Notes: a model not told the origin generated them from the sequence alone. DNA of 64,000 bases from JAAYUD01 sp963676865 (GCA_963676865.2 CAXXSS010000001.1:2170001-2234000), one strand, 5' to 3'. Shown: positions 43,235 to 52,375, counted from the stretch's first letter. A program made the numbers and translations.

Positions 43235-45853
43235 TCACTTGTTCTCAAATGTAAATTCGTGTGAGCCTGAGCCTATTTCTATTTTCTTTCCATAGACGTC
43301 CAATGTTGCTGTCGTGTTGACTGGAATGCGTACTTTTAGCACGACCGAATCGCCTTTTCGTTCCCATTTCGAAGAGATTAACCCCGCTGTCGAGTTGTAT
43401 TCGGCCTCTACCCAATTGAGCTTTTTAATAAAATAGGGCTTTATGATAGTATGGCGAAAACCGGGGGCTTTCTCGTCATAATTGATACCCGCCAATATAT
43501 TGTACATCCATGCGTTAATGTCTCCAAGGAATACGTGGTTGGTTGAAGCGTCTCTGAAAGATGGTGATAATATCCATGTTTCAACCGGAGTTGTATAGCC
43601 TTTTTTGATCCAATTGCTCCACGAGGGTGCTTCTTGTTGGGTTGCCATTTCATAGGCTTGGTCTGCATATCCGTATTTGGCAAGCATTCGCAACACGGTT
43701 TTACTTCCTAGTACACCAAAATCGAGATGGTTACCATTCGCCCTTATCATATTACTCAGGTTGTCGGCAACACGTTGTTCGTATTCTTTAGGAACGAGCC
43801 CCAAATACAGTGCGATTCCTTGAGATGCTTGCGAACCGTTGGCATATACCATTTTGCTTTTATCAAAATACTTTGTGTTGATCAAGTCTTTCAGCTCCTG
43901 AGCTTTTTTGTAGTAGCTTGCTCCATCTTTGCCCACTATCTTCATGAATTGCGACATATACAGGTTATCCAAGAAATAGTAACATGTTGTAGAGAAGTCC
44001 GTAGGGGTCTGGGTCTTATAGAATACCCAGTCTCCGATTCCATAAGTCACTGTTTTGTTGCTATCTTCCCGAGCATTTAGATAATTCAAATATTGTGTGC
44101 ATGTCGGTATTATTTTCTCTATTCCCTTGGTATCACCGTAATAATGATAAAGAGCCATCGGTATTATAAAAATTGCAGAATCCCAGACCGGACCTATCCA
44201 ATCGTCGTAACCCCATCCCGAACTTGGTATGATACCCGAAATTCTTCCTTCGGGTGTCTGATTGTCAATCATGTCATTTATCCATTTTTCGTAGAAGGTA
44301 ATACCGTCATAATTCAGCAATCCCAAATCCACGGCGATGTGTGCATCTGCCGTCCAACCATTTTTCTCGCGTTGCGGGCAGTCGGTCGGTATGCTCATCA
44401 GGTTCGATAAATAAGATTGATTTACTGCTTTCCATATTTTGTTGAGCGTGTCATTGGAGCAACAGAACTTCCCTACAGATTTTACTGCCGTATGAATAAA
44501 TTTAGCAACGATATCTTTCTTTTCTATCGTTATCGGCTTATCTGCTTTAATCTCTACGTAGCGGAATCCGTGATACGCAAAGTTGGGCTCTAGTACATTG
44601 TCCTTTCCATTCAAAATATAGGTGTCTGTCTGAAAGTCCAATCCCGGTTGCCGTTTATAGTAGATGTCTAAATTTCTCATCTCCAGCCTACCATTGTCTT
44701 TCAGTAGTTCACCATGCTGTATTGAAACTTTGGTACCTCGTTCTCCACAAATGGAAAGTGTGCAATAACCGGACATATTGGTGCCGAAATCAAAGACATA
44801 AACACTATCACCGAAAGCTTTCATCGATATTGGCTTTATGATATTGTCGACTTCGATTAATGGCATTATTTCCGAAACCAATAGGGGAGATGGGGACGAT
44901 ACTTTTATGGCTTTCTCTTCGAAAGAAGGTTCATCGTTCGATTTCTCCATTGACTCCAGGCGGGTATCATATGTATCACCGGCATAGATATTATTTTGTA
45001 TGTATGGTCCCTCGTTTGTTTGCCATGTATCATCCGAATTTACCACCATTTTACTTCCGTCGCTATATTGTATATGCAATTCGCATATCATGCGAGCACG
45101 ATTACGCCATCGGGCTTTTTCAAAATCCCATGTTCCCACAGGTGCTATCTCATTGTAAAAACCATTTCCTAGAGCTGCTGCCAATACATTTTTGCCAATC
45201 TTCAGGTCGTTGGTTATATCGTATACATCATACAGGTTTCTTTTGTCGTAGTGGGTATAGCCTGGATTTAAACTGGTCGATGAAATTTTCGTCCCATTTA
45301 TAGACATCCGGTAATAGGCTGCTGCACTGATATACAATCGTGCTTTCTCTATTTTTTTTGTCGTTACAAATGATTTTTTAAGCAAAGGCGAAGCACCGCA
45401 ATCCTTATCATTTCGGTCGGTTATCCATTGCCCCGTCCAATCAGTCTGATCCATTTTTGCCGTTTCAAAAGATGAAATCGGAGATTCAATTTTCACTTGT
45501 CCCGATTCATCCCATACCGTAAGTTGCCAATAATATTTAGTGTGGCTCTGCAATTTGTGTATGCCATCATATTGAGTCTGCGTTTTATCCGATTGAATAG
45601 TGTTGGAATTCCAAACGAAAGTATTACTATCCGAAAGGTTATTCAAATTCTTTCTATCTGTTGCGATCTTTAGTTGAAATTTCCCTTGAATAAAAGACTC
45701 TTTTCCGTCATAATTCCAAGTGAACCGTGGCGAGGGAGAATCTATGCAAATAGGATTCGTCAGGTATTCGCAGCGCATGTTCTTTATGACCGTCTTATTG
45801 CTGTCGCACGAACATAAAAGGAAGCATAATATGGAATACTTTATAATTTTCAT
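43235..45853 (-). CDS. GH78 alpha-L-rhamnosidase lipoprotein
   Basis: An inverting alpha-L-rhamnosidase of 872 residues with a lipoprotein signal (CFLLCSC, Cys at about residue 14-16). Domains in order: N-terminal Ig-like region (MRCEYLTNPICIDSPSPRF), jelly-roll Bac_rhamnosid_N (~160-300), the concanavalin-like domain, the (alpha/alpha)6 catalytic domain and a C-terminal beta domain. The general acid is E496 in DCPQREKNGW and the base E758 in TPVETWIL. It is the first enzyme gene of the operon, 89 bases after lacI. Confidence 0.93.
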   Translation of the reverse strand: MKIIKYSILCFLLCSCDSNKTVIKNMRCEYLTNPICIDSPSPRFTWNYDGKESFIQGKFQLKIATDRKNLNNLSDSNTFVWNSNTIQSDKTQTQYDGIHKLQSHTKYYWQLTVWDESGQVKIESPISSFETAKMDQTDWTGQWITDRNDKDCGASPLLKKSFVTTKKIEKARLYISAAAYYRMSINGTKISSTSLNPGYTHYDKRNLYDVYDITNDLKIGKNVLAAALGNGFYNEIAPVGTWDFEKARWRNRARMICELHIQYSDGSKMVVNSDDTWQTNEGPYIQNNIYAGDTYDTRLESMEKSNDEPSFEEKAIKVSSPSPLLVSEIMPLIEVDNIIKPISMKAFGDSVYVFDFGTNMSGYCTLSICGERGTKVSIQHGELLKDNGRLEMRNLDIYYKRQPGLDFQTDTYILNGKDNVLEPNFAYHGFRYVEIKADKPITIEKKDIVAKFIHTAVKSVGKFCCSNDTLNKIWKAVNQSYLSNLMSIPTDCPQREKNGWTADAHIAVDLGLLNYDGITFYEKWINDMIDNQTPEGRISGIIPSSGWGYDDWIGPVWDSAIFIIPMALYHYYGDTKGIEKIIPTCTQYLNYLNAREDSNKTVTYGIGDWVFYKTQTPTDFSTTCYYFLDNLYMSQFMKIVGKDGASYYKKAQELKDLINTKYFDKSKMVYANGSQASQGIALYLGLVPKEYEQRVADNLSNMIRANGNHLDFGVLGSKTVLRMLAKYGYADQAYEMATQQEAPSWSNWIKKGYTTPVETWILSPSFRDASTNHVFLGDINAWMYNILAGINYDEKAPGFRHTIIKPYFIKKLNWVEAEYNSTAGLISSKWERKGDSVVLKVRIPVNTTATLDVYGKKIEIGSGSHEFTFENK

Positions 45854-45912
45854 GGTTCTTAAGGTAGTTAGTAGTTAGATATATTTCAGATATTGGTGTT
45901 TTTTTGCGCTAA

Positions 45913-45925
45913 TTAATCGGTTAAG
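45913..45925 (-). promoter_or_regulatory. Candidate LacI operator before GH78
   Basis: TTAATCGGTTAAG on the + strand, a near-palindrome with a central CG as in LacI-family operators. It matches 11 of 13 bases of TTTAACGGTTAAG upstream of the regulator gene itself. It lies in the 89-base gap between lacI and the GH78 gene. No clear TAnnTTTG box is visible in this gap. Confidence 0.45.
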
Positions 45926-45942
45926 TTAATATGGAAAATAAA

Positions 45943-46959
45943 TTAAGGAGTAGAGATTTCGCAATTCAATATAATTGTCTCTGCTTCCTCTTTTTCTTCC
46001 GGCTTATTTAAGTGATGATCAATACTCTTTAAAAGTACTTCGATCGAATCTTTTCCTATTTTGTCAATCGGCATTTGAGCTATCATCATTTTGGGAGCAA
46101 GAACCCGCATTGCCGAAACACTGTGTATGCATGCCAATTCATATCCGTCATTAATTTTGATGCCTTTTCCATAAAAGTAACGGAAAGCTTCGAGTGCTAA
46201 AATATGAGTTGTGAAAAAGAATCCATCAACATCGGGGATTCGTTCAAAAATACGATCTAAAGTTTTATTAATGTTTTTCTCGTAGTCTACGAAAGGCACC
46301 TCTCCATACAAATTGGCGTCTATCGGAATATTTTCTTCCAATAATGCTCTCGAATATCCTTCACGTCGCATATTCATAGTGCGCAGATGAGCGTTGGTGG
46401 TAATAATCGCAATCTTACGTGCACCGTTCTGAATCATTTTGTGTACCAATTTATAACTGCATTCCTCATTGTCGATGATCACGTAGCTCGTTTTCATCTC
46501 TGGGAAATATCGGTCGAATAGGACCAAAGGGAATGATTCATCAACCAGATTTTGTATTTCTATTTTAGATATTTTAGTAGGTGCAATAATCAAACCGTCC
46601 ACTTGTTTCGCTTTGAACAGCCTAATCAAATTGTTTTCACGTTTAATTTCAGATTCAGAATTGCCGATCATCAGTGAATAGCCTCTCTCTTCGGCTTCTC
46701 TTTCAATGGAACAAGCTACTTTAGAATAAAAAGAGTCGGTTATATCTGGAATTATTAGGCCTATGGTACCGGAGATCCCAGTATTTAAACTTCTAGCTAA
46801 TAAATTCGGTTGATAGTTGAGGCTTTTGGCATAACTAAACACCTTTTCCTGAGTGGCCAAGCTAATGCCTTTCTCATCACCTTTACCTGCAAGTACCCAC
46901 GATACGGTTGTCTTTGACAATTTCAGGCTTTCTGCTATGTTCTTTAAAGATGTTTTCAT
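45943..46959 (-). CDS. LacI-family transcriptional regulator
   Basis: A cytoplasmic DNA-binding sensor of a sugar, 338 residues. The HTH at residues 4-24 (SLKNIAESLKLSKTTVSWVL) is followed by the hinge (NYQPNLLARSLN) and the periplasmic-binding-protein-like effector domain (GTIGLIIPDITDSFYS ... DGLIIAPTK). It is encoded on the same strand and just upstream of the PUL1 operon, which it presumably controls. A LacI regulator is less usual in Bacteroides PULs than hybrid two-component or SusR types. It may also repress itself via the site at 46983. Confidence 0.93.
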   Translation of the reverse strand: MKTSLKNIAESLKLSKTTVSWVLAGKGDEKGISLATQEKVFSYAKSLNYQPNLLARSLNTGISGTIGLIIPDITDSFYSKVACSIEREAEERGYSLMIGNSESEIKRENNLIRLFKAKQVDGLIIAPTKISKIEIQNLVDESFPLVLFDRYFPEMKTSYVIIDNEECSYKLVHKMIQNGARKIAIITTNAHLRTMNMRREGYSRALLEENIPIDANLYGEVPFVDYEKNINKTLDRIFERIPDVDGFFFTTHILALEAFRYFYGKGIKINDGYELACIHSVSAMRVLAPKMMIAQMPIDKIGKDSIEVLLKSIDHHLNKPEEKEEAETIILNCEISTP

Positions 46960-46982
46960 TTATATCTTGTTTAAATGCCTTC

Positions 46983-46995
46983 TTTAACGGTTAAG
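46983..46995 (-). promoter_or_regulatory. Candidate LacI operator before lacI
   Basis: TTTAACGGTTAAG lies 24 bases upstream of the lacI ATG and just downstream of the -7 box at 47001-47008, where a bound repressor would block initiation. It is similar to 45913-45925. Confidence 0.45.
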
Positions 46996-47000
46996 TGTCG

Positions 47001-47008
47001 CAAATTTA
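47001..47008 (-). promoter_or_regulatory. Promoter -7 box of lacI
   Basis: TAAATTTG on the - strand matches the Bacteroidetes sigma-ABfr -7 consensus TAnnTTTG. It is about 41 bases upstream of the lacI start. No good -33 TTTG is seen at the expected distance. Confidence 0.5.
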
Positions 47009-47342
47009 TAAATAATATTTCCATTTCATAGTAATTTTTGTATCTTTAACATTTAAATGTTTGTTGCTGCTGTTGTTCTTTGCTTGCTGAAGGCCTGGAA
47101 GAGGCTTTTCATAAATGTCGTTAGTCTTCATTTATCATTATTCTTTGAGTCTTGTTCTATTATCTGTTCAGAGGATTTTGTCTACCTGTCATGAATTGGT
47201 TGTTCTTTATAAACTGATATAATCTGTACGTGCGGCTCTTTTGTTTTGTAATGGGTGAACTACCATTTCTTTTTTTCGGTATTAGCATATACATGCGATT
47301 TCAATAGCTTCTTTTAATTGTTGCGGCGACATAAGCATGTGG

Positions 47343-47370
47343 CTTGCGACTTATGCCCGTGAGTCGCAAG
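47343..47370. repeat. Hairpin next to inverted repeat copy B
   Basis: The 9-base arms CTTGCGACT (47343-47351) and AGTCGCAAG (47362-47370) are perfectly complementary around a 10-base loop. It touches copy B directly, as the palindrome cluster follows copy A at 17876. Confidence 0.7.
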
Positions 47371-47441
47371 TGTCGTATGTTAGTTTTTTCGGTGACGTCC
47401 TTAAGTTTTTTAGAAAACGTATGGACGTAAACAGTTTTAGG
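47371..47441 (-). repeat. PUL1-flanking inverted repeat, copy B
   Basis: The inverted counterpart of 17788-17858. Its core on the + strand reads TTTCGGTGACGTCCTTAAGT. Five differences in 71 bases were found by eye. Weaker similarity continues outward to about 47470. Confidence 0.85.
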
Positions 47442-47986
47442 TCCTTATGTGGTTTTGGTACAGATAAAAAGTAATATCAAAACCTAGGATTCCAAAAAAT
47501 GGTTGGCTCACCAGTGATAGTTGGGGAGCAAGCGACATGCGGAAATGCCGAATGTGACGACAATGGCGTTCGAGGAAGTATGTGAGGAACTTGAAAATAT
47601 ATTGCTGCTTACAGAAGTAAAAGTAAAAGTATTTGTCAGAAAGGAAGGACTTATCAAAAATATCGTAGCACACTCGCCTATCTACAAATCAGCCTGTAAA
47701 CTACCTGTAAGTTGTCGTTTAGAATCGTTCTAAGCAGAGGTCCGCTGAAAATAAGGACTCTACAGTATACTCTAGGGCCGATTTTTGGACCTTGTTTCGC
47801 TGGCGTTGTATGCGGTGCATCGTTAACATGCTGTGGAATAGCGTATAATGGTGTCATACGGAGGTGGCAAAGGTTCTTTTGCTCGCTGTTTGATCAATAC
47901 AATATTCTTCAGTTATTTTTATGATATACATGCTTCTGAAAAGCTTTTGGCAGGCTACAAAAAGAAATAAATTGACTAAAAAATGC

Positions 47987-48016
47987 TTGTTTTAATATTT
48001 AAAGTGCCTATATTTG
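47987..48016 (+). promoter_or_regulatory. Promoter of the PUL2 GH78-like gene
   Basis: TTG at 47987-47989, then 19 bases, then TATATTTG at 48009-48016. This fits the Bacteroidetes -33/-7 promoter pattern (TTG, ~19-21 bases, TAnnTTTG). It lies 24 bases before the ATG at 48040. Confidence 0.7.
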
Positions 48017-48039
48017 CAGCACTTTAATAGCTAAAATAC

Positions 48040-50316
48040 ATGGAAAAATTTATTATTTCCTTTTGTTTATTCATTTTTGTATCGTTTTCGGCTTTTGCTC
48101 AAAATGCCAAATGGATAACGGCACCCGATGCCGGAGTAAATAATCCGAATACATGGATTGCTTTTCGAAAAGATATTAATGTGACAAGTATACCTCGGCT
48201 GGCAATGGCCCGTATTGCTGCCGACAGTAAATATTGGCTTTGGATTAACGGTCGGCTGGTCGTTTTTGAAGGCGGATTGAAGCGGGGACCCAGTCCTCAA
48301 TCTTCTTATTATGACGAAGTCAATATAGCCTCTTTCTTAAAAAAGGGGACCAACAAGGTGGCTATTTTGCTTTGGTATTTTGGGAAAGATGGATTTTCTC
48401 ATAAAAGTAGCGGTAAGGCAGGTATGTTTTTCGATCTGAATATGAAACACTTGCTTTTGCAAAGCAATTGCTCGTGGCTTTGCCGCATTCATCCCGCTTA
48501 CAAGAATACGGAGGCTCCTTTCCCTAACTTCCGCTTGCCGGAATCCAATATCCGATATGATGCTAATATGAATATCGACGGTTGGCAGATGGCCGATTGT
48601 AAGTCGGCGCATCAGTTTGCATCGGCTGTAGAGATAGGAGCGTGGGGCGATACTCCCTGGGGTGAGATGGTGAAACGCCCTATTCCTTTGTGGAAAGATC
48701 ATGGTATCAAAGAGGCGCAAATGAAGAGAATTTCGGGGGTAAAAGTCGATAGCGTGTTGGTCTCTTTGCCTTACAATATGCAAATGACTCCGATATTAGA
48801 CCTGACAGATGAAGAGGGAAATGGTAAAGTGGCTATTTACACCGATCATACTTTTGCAGGCGGAGAAACAAATGTTCGGGCCGAATATATTGCCCGTAAA
48901 GGACATCAGGTTTATGAATCTCTAGGGTGGATGAATGGACAAACCATTATATTGGTTGTGCCCAAATCGGTGCGCATCAATACGGTGAAATATCGCGAAA
49001 CGGGTTATGATACTTATCCCGAAGGTGCTTTCTCGTGTGATAACGATTTCTTCATGCGATTCTGGAAAAAAGGCCTGCGTACGCTTTACGTCAATATGCG
49101 TGATACTTATTTTGATTGTCCCGATCGCGAACGTGCTCAGTGGTGGGGCGACGAAGTCGTTCTTCAAGGTGAATGTTTTTACACCTATTCCACTTCGGCG
49201 CACGAATTGATGAAAAAAGGGATTAAAGAATTGTGTCATTGGCAGAAGCCTGATGGAAGTCTATTTGCACCGATTCCGGCAGGTAATTACAGCTCCGAAC
49301 TCCCCGGGCAGATGCTAGCCGCTATCGGAAAGTATGGCTTTTGGAATTATTATATGAATACAGCCGACAGGGCTACAATAGAAGAAGCTTATCCACATGT
49401 GAAACGTTATCTGGATTTGTGGAAGACGGATGATACCGGATTGACGGCATTCCGCACTGGCGGTTGGACTTGGGGCGACTGGGGTGACCAGAAAGATATG
49501 CGTCTATTGTTTGCTGGATGGCATTATCTGGCACTCGAAGGAGCAGCCGGTATGGCTCATTTGTTGGGATACGAAGCCGATGCCGCTCATTTTGAAGCGA
49601 CAATGGCACAGGTCAAAGAAGGTTACAATAAATGCTGGAACGGATATGCCTACCGCCATCCTCAGTATCAGGGCGAGACGGATGACCGTGTTCAGGCTTT
49701 GGCCGTTATCACCGGTATTGCGTCACCCGACAAATATGATAAAATACTTCAGGTATTTAAATCGCAATGGCATGCCAGTCCTTATATGGAGAAATATGTG
49801 ATGGAAGCTTTGTTTCAGATGGGATATGGCGATTATGCTCTCGAACGTGCCCAGAAGCGTTACGGACCGATGGTGAACGATTCCCTTCATACCACTCTTT
49901 TTGAGGGGTGGGATATAACCAACAATGCATTCGGAGGTGGCACAACCAATCATGCCTGGAGTGGCGGTCCGCTCACAGTGATTGCTCAGTATCTTTGTGG
50001 CATTCGCCCGCTGGAAGCAGGATATAAGACTTTTGCTATCAATCCACAGTCGGCTACTTTCCATCAGGCGTCTATTACTGTGCCTACGGTGGCTGGAATG
50101 GTAGGCTCGAGTTGGACGATTTCCAACGGAACCGTCGATTGGACTATTTCGATTCCTAAGGCGACAAAAGCCTATGTTACACTGCCCGCAACAGACATGA
50201 GTCGTGTCACGGTAAATGGGAAGCCCATGAAGCAGGCTGTCACTGCTCAAACCGGAGGTAAGTCAGTGGTTCTATTTGGCGCCGGGAAATACCATATTAT
50301 CTGCAAGACCAATTAG
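48040..50316 (+). CDS. GH78-like alpha-L-rhamnosidase
   Basis: A secreted 758-residue protein (signal peptide 1-21, ending AFAQ). The N-terminal part is a jelly-roll (KYWLWINGRLVVFEGGLKRG), followed by a beta domain and an (alpha/alpha)6 barrel. The catalytic-domain motif is DCPDRERAQWWGDE with E364 where GH78 enzymes have DCPQRxExxGW, and E622 in LFEGW takes the place of the base. The altered motif puts it in a diverged branch. The GGWTWGDWGDQKD stretch (~474-486) resembles the substrate pocket of GH78 enzymes. It has its own promoter and precedes the ECF sigma gene. Confidence 0.85.
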   Translation: MEKFIISFCLFIFVSFSAFAQNAKWITAPDAGVNNPNTWIAFRKDINVTSIPRLAMARIAADSKYWLWINGRLVVFEGGLKRGPSPQSSYYDEVNIASFLKKGTNKVAILLWYFGKDGFSHKSSGKAGMFFDLNMKHLLLQSNCSWLCRIHPAYKNTEAPFPNFRLPESNIRYDANMNIDGWQMADCKSAHQFASAVEIGAWGDTPWGEMVKRPIPLWKDHGIKEAQMKRISGVKVDSVLVSLPYNMQMTPILDLTDEEGNGKVAIYTDHTFAGGETNVRAEYIARKGHQVYESLGWMNGQTIILVVPKSVRINTVKYRETGYDTYPEGAFSCDNDFFMRFWKKGLRTLYVNMRDTYFDCPDRERAQWWGDEVVLQGECFYTYSTSAHELMKKGIKELCHWQKPDGSLFAPIPAGNYSSELPGQMLAAIGKYGFWNYYMNTADRATIEEAYPHVKRYLDLWKTDDTGLTAFRTGGWTWGDWGDQKDMRLLFAGWHYLALEGAAGMAHLLGYEADAAHFEATMAQVKEGYNKCWNGYAYRHPQYQGETDDRVQALAVITGIASPDKYDKILQVFKSQWHASPYMEKYVMEALFQMGYGDYALERAQKRYGPMVNDSLHTTLFEGWDITNNAFGGGTTNHAWSGGPLTVIAQYLCGIRPLEAGYKTFAINPQSATFHQASITVPTVAGMVGSSWTISNGTVDWTISIPKATKAYVTLPATDMSRVTVNGKPMKQAVTAQTGGKSVVLFGAGKYHIICKTN

Positions 50317-50373
50317 TAAGTGGCGGTGACAACATAAAAATGTTTATCCTGTAGATTATTTAAATAAAATATT

Positions 50374-50381
50374 TACTTTTG
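50374..50381 (+). promoter_or_regulatory. Promoter -7 box of the ECF sigma gene
   Basis: TACTTTTG fits TAnnTTTG and ends 30 bases before the ATG at 50412. It overlaps a TTG (50379) that might be mistaken for the start. This supports 50412 as the real start. Confidence 0.6.
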
Positions 50382-50411
50382 CATTTACGAAAAGTTCTTT
50401 CTTTGCGCCTT

Positions 50412-51014
50412 ATGGGAAAAGAAGTAAATATAAATATACAGTTAACCGCTCAATTACAATGTTTTAAGGAATTGTTCCTTAAGCATTATAGTTCGCTTTG
50501 CGTCTATGCCTTGCGCTTTGTTGACGATTCTGATGCATGCAAAGATATAGTTCAAGATTGCTTTATAGGTCTATGGGAGAAGCGTGCTCAGCTGGACTTT
50601 TCCCGTTCTTTGAGACCTCTTTTATATAAAAGTGTTCACGACAGGGCTATAGATTATACTCGTCATGCATTTGCTCAGAATACGACGTTGGACGAAGCTG
50701 TGGCTTTGCATCCTTTGGATGTAGAGTGGGAAGCTATTTTGTCGGAGCAGATTATTGATGAACTCGATTGCAAACAGATTGTAGAAGAGGTCAATAAATG
50801 CCTTGACGAACTTACTCCTTATTGTGCCGGCATCTATCGGATGAGTCGTGAAGAAGGACTAAGCAATAAGGAAATTGCCGAACGGTTGAAAATCAGTGTT
50901 AAGGCTGTAGAAAAGCAAATGACGAAGGTCTTGTCGGCTATTCGAACACATTTGATGAATACCGGTTATCTTACTTTTATTTTCTATGCGTTGCTGTTTT
51001 TGCCGCGCAAATGA
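50412..51014 (+). CDS. ECF-type RNA polymerase sigma factor
   Basis: A 200-residue extracytoplasmic-function sigma factor of the Bacteroides FecI-like group. Region 2 (YALRFVDDSDACKDIVQDCF, WEKRAQLDF) binds the -10 element, and region 4 has the helix-turn-helix LSNKEIAERLKISVKAVEKQM. A hydrophobic C-terminal segment (LTFIFYALLFLP) follows. It is directly upstream of an anti-sigma gene and SusC/SusD, so it is expected to activate PUL2 when the SusC receptor signals substrate. Confidence 0.93.
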   Translation: MGKEVNINIQLTAQLQCFKELFLKHYSSLCVYALRFVDDSDACKDIVQDCFIGLWEKRAQLDFSRSLRPLLYKSVHDRAIDYTRHAFAQNTTLDEAVALHPLDVEWEAILSEQIIDELDCKQIVEEVNKCLDELTPYCAGIYRMSREEGLSNKEIAERLKISVKAVEKQMTKVLSAIRTHLMNTGYLTFIFYALLFLPRK

Positions 51015-51083
51015 AGATTTTTATCTCGTTATCATAAAAAAAAATGTAATTTCGGGTAGGGTAGTTTCTTCCTGATTCGGGTT

Positions 51084-52241
51084 ATGAATATGAAACTCCA
51101 AGAAGAGCACATCAAGTCTTTATTAATCCGCTTCTTTAGTGGCAAGGCCGATTCGTCCGAGAAGGATGATTTATTGGCATGGCTACGTCAGTCTAAAGAA
51201 AACGTAGACTACAGCATATCGTTTTATAAAAAATGGTCGGAAGATAAAATCTTTGAAAATCATTTCGGTAAAGAAGAGGGATGGCGAAAGTTTGTAACCA
51301 TCATCAGTCGTCCTGTCAAACGTCGTATGTTTATACGTCGTGCCGTTTATGGCGTGGCTGCCGCTGTTGTGCTACTGATGGGCCTTTATGGCTATCTCCG
51401 GTTGTTGCCATCTTCTCATCCCGATATCATGAAGTTTGCTCAGACTTTTTCCGGTTTGGCCGATATGCACTCATCTACAGTGAAATTGGTTCTTTCGTCC
51501 GACAGTATGCTCACTTTCAATACAAAAGCCGCCAATATACAGTACAAATCCGGTCGGATTATCTGTAATAGCAATCAGACCGTTACTGATGATGCTGCCG
51601 CTGCGTTCAATCAATTGATCGTTCCGTTCGGACATTCGTCTAATTTGACCTTATCCGATGGAACACGAATTTGGCTCAATGCCGGTACTCGTTTGATATA
51701 TCCTGTCTCTTTCAAAGAAAAAACGCGTGAAATATATGTAGAAGGCGAGATCTATTTGGAGGTGGCACACGATGTAGATCATCCGTTTATTGTAAAAACT
51801 TCTCAGAATATGGATATCCGGGTATTAGGTACTCATTTCGATGTGAAGGCCTATCGGGGTGCGCCACTTCAACGTGTTGTGTTGGTGTCGGGGGCCGTAC
51901 AAGTTTCCCAAAACAATGCGTTGGCCAAACTTCTTCCCAACGAAATGTATGAAGCACGCAATGGTGGCAACGCTGTAGTCAAGCAAGTAGATCCTTCTTA
52001 TTATATCTCATGGACCAAAGGACTGTATTTGACAAATGATGAAAGATTGGGCGATATCTTTTCTGATCTGATGAAGTATTATGGCGTTGATATGAAATAT
52101 GATTCGTCGGTAGCTTCCTTGAAATGCTCAGGAAAATTGGATTTGAAAGATGATTTTGAAAATGTGATGAAAGCGATTTCTGAAACAGCGCCGATTGTTT
52201 ACAGTCGGAGCAATAATAAATACTATGTTCACCTTAAATGA
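51084..52241 (+). CDS. FecR-like anti-sigma factor
   Basis: A 385-residue inner-membrane regulator. The cytoplasmic N-terminal part (~1-80) would hold the sigma factor. One membrane segment lies at about 84-105 (VYGVAAAVVLLMGLYGYL). The periplasmic FecR domain includes NLTLSDGTRIWLNAGTRLIYP and IYLEVAHDVDHPFIVKTSQN. The C-terminal region (DIFSDLMKYYGVDMKYD) resembles an STN-type domain. It completes the trans-envelope switch with the ECF sigma and the STN-bearing SusC. Confidence 0.94.
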   Translation: MNMKLQEEHIKSLLIRFFSGKADSSEKDDLLAWLRQSKENVDYSISFYKKWSEDKIFENHFGKEEGWRKFVTIISRPVKRRMFIRRAVYGVAAAVVLLMGLYGYLRLLPSSHPDIMKFAQTFSGLADMHSSTVKLVLSSDSMLTFNTKAANIQYKSGRIICNSNQTVTDDAAAAFNQLIVPFGHSSNLTLSDGTRIWLNAGTRLIYPVSFKEKTREIYVEGEIYLEVAHDVDHPFIVKTSQNMDIRVLGTHFDVKAYRGAPLQRVVLVSGAVQVSQNNALAKLLPNEMYEARNGGNAVVKQVDPSYYISWTKGLYLTNDERLGDIFSDLMKYYGVDMKYDSSVASLKCSGKLDLKDDFENVMKAISETAPIVYSRSNNKYYVHLK

Positions 52242-52285
52242 TAAATGCTTATGATAAGATTCGGATAAGAGAGAGAAAAATAAAA

Positions 52286-52314
52286 ATCGGAAAGTAGGGC
52301 GAGTACTTTCCGAT
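52286..52314 (+). terminator. Hairpin between fecR and susC
   Basis: The perfect 11-base arms ATCGGAAAGTA (52286-52296) and TACTTTCCGAT (52304-52314) are separated by GGGCGAG and followed by ATAATTTT. It is placed 45 bases after the fecR stop and 62 before the susC ATG. It could end the regulator transcript, or partly terminate and set the ratio of regulator to transporter. Confidence 0.65.
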
Positions 52315-52375
52315 ATAATTTTAAAACAAAACTGTAAAGAGATACAAGTATTAATCTTAAAATCATTACAAAGAT

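Larger units (their letters stand above)
46960..48039. other. Intergenic region between the divergent PUL1 regulator and PUL2
   Basis: About 1,080 bases with no convincing gene. It contains the lacI promoter and operator (46983-47008), inverted repeat copy B with a neighbouring hairpin (47343-47441), and the promoter of the PUL2 GH78-like gene (47987-48016). Short ORFs at 47521-47733 and 47712-47924 (+) may be remains of a gene, but I do not recognise them. Confidence 0.65.

Noticed and set aside
47521..47924. Two overlapping 70-codon ORFs as possible genes
   Set aside because: No promoter, no family resemblance and no ribosome-binding context. They are kept only as a note in the intergenic entry.
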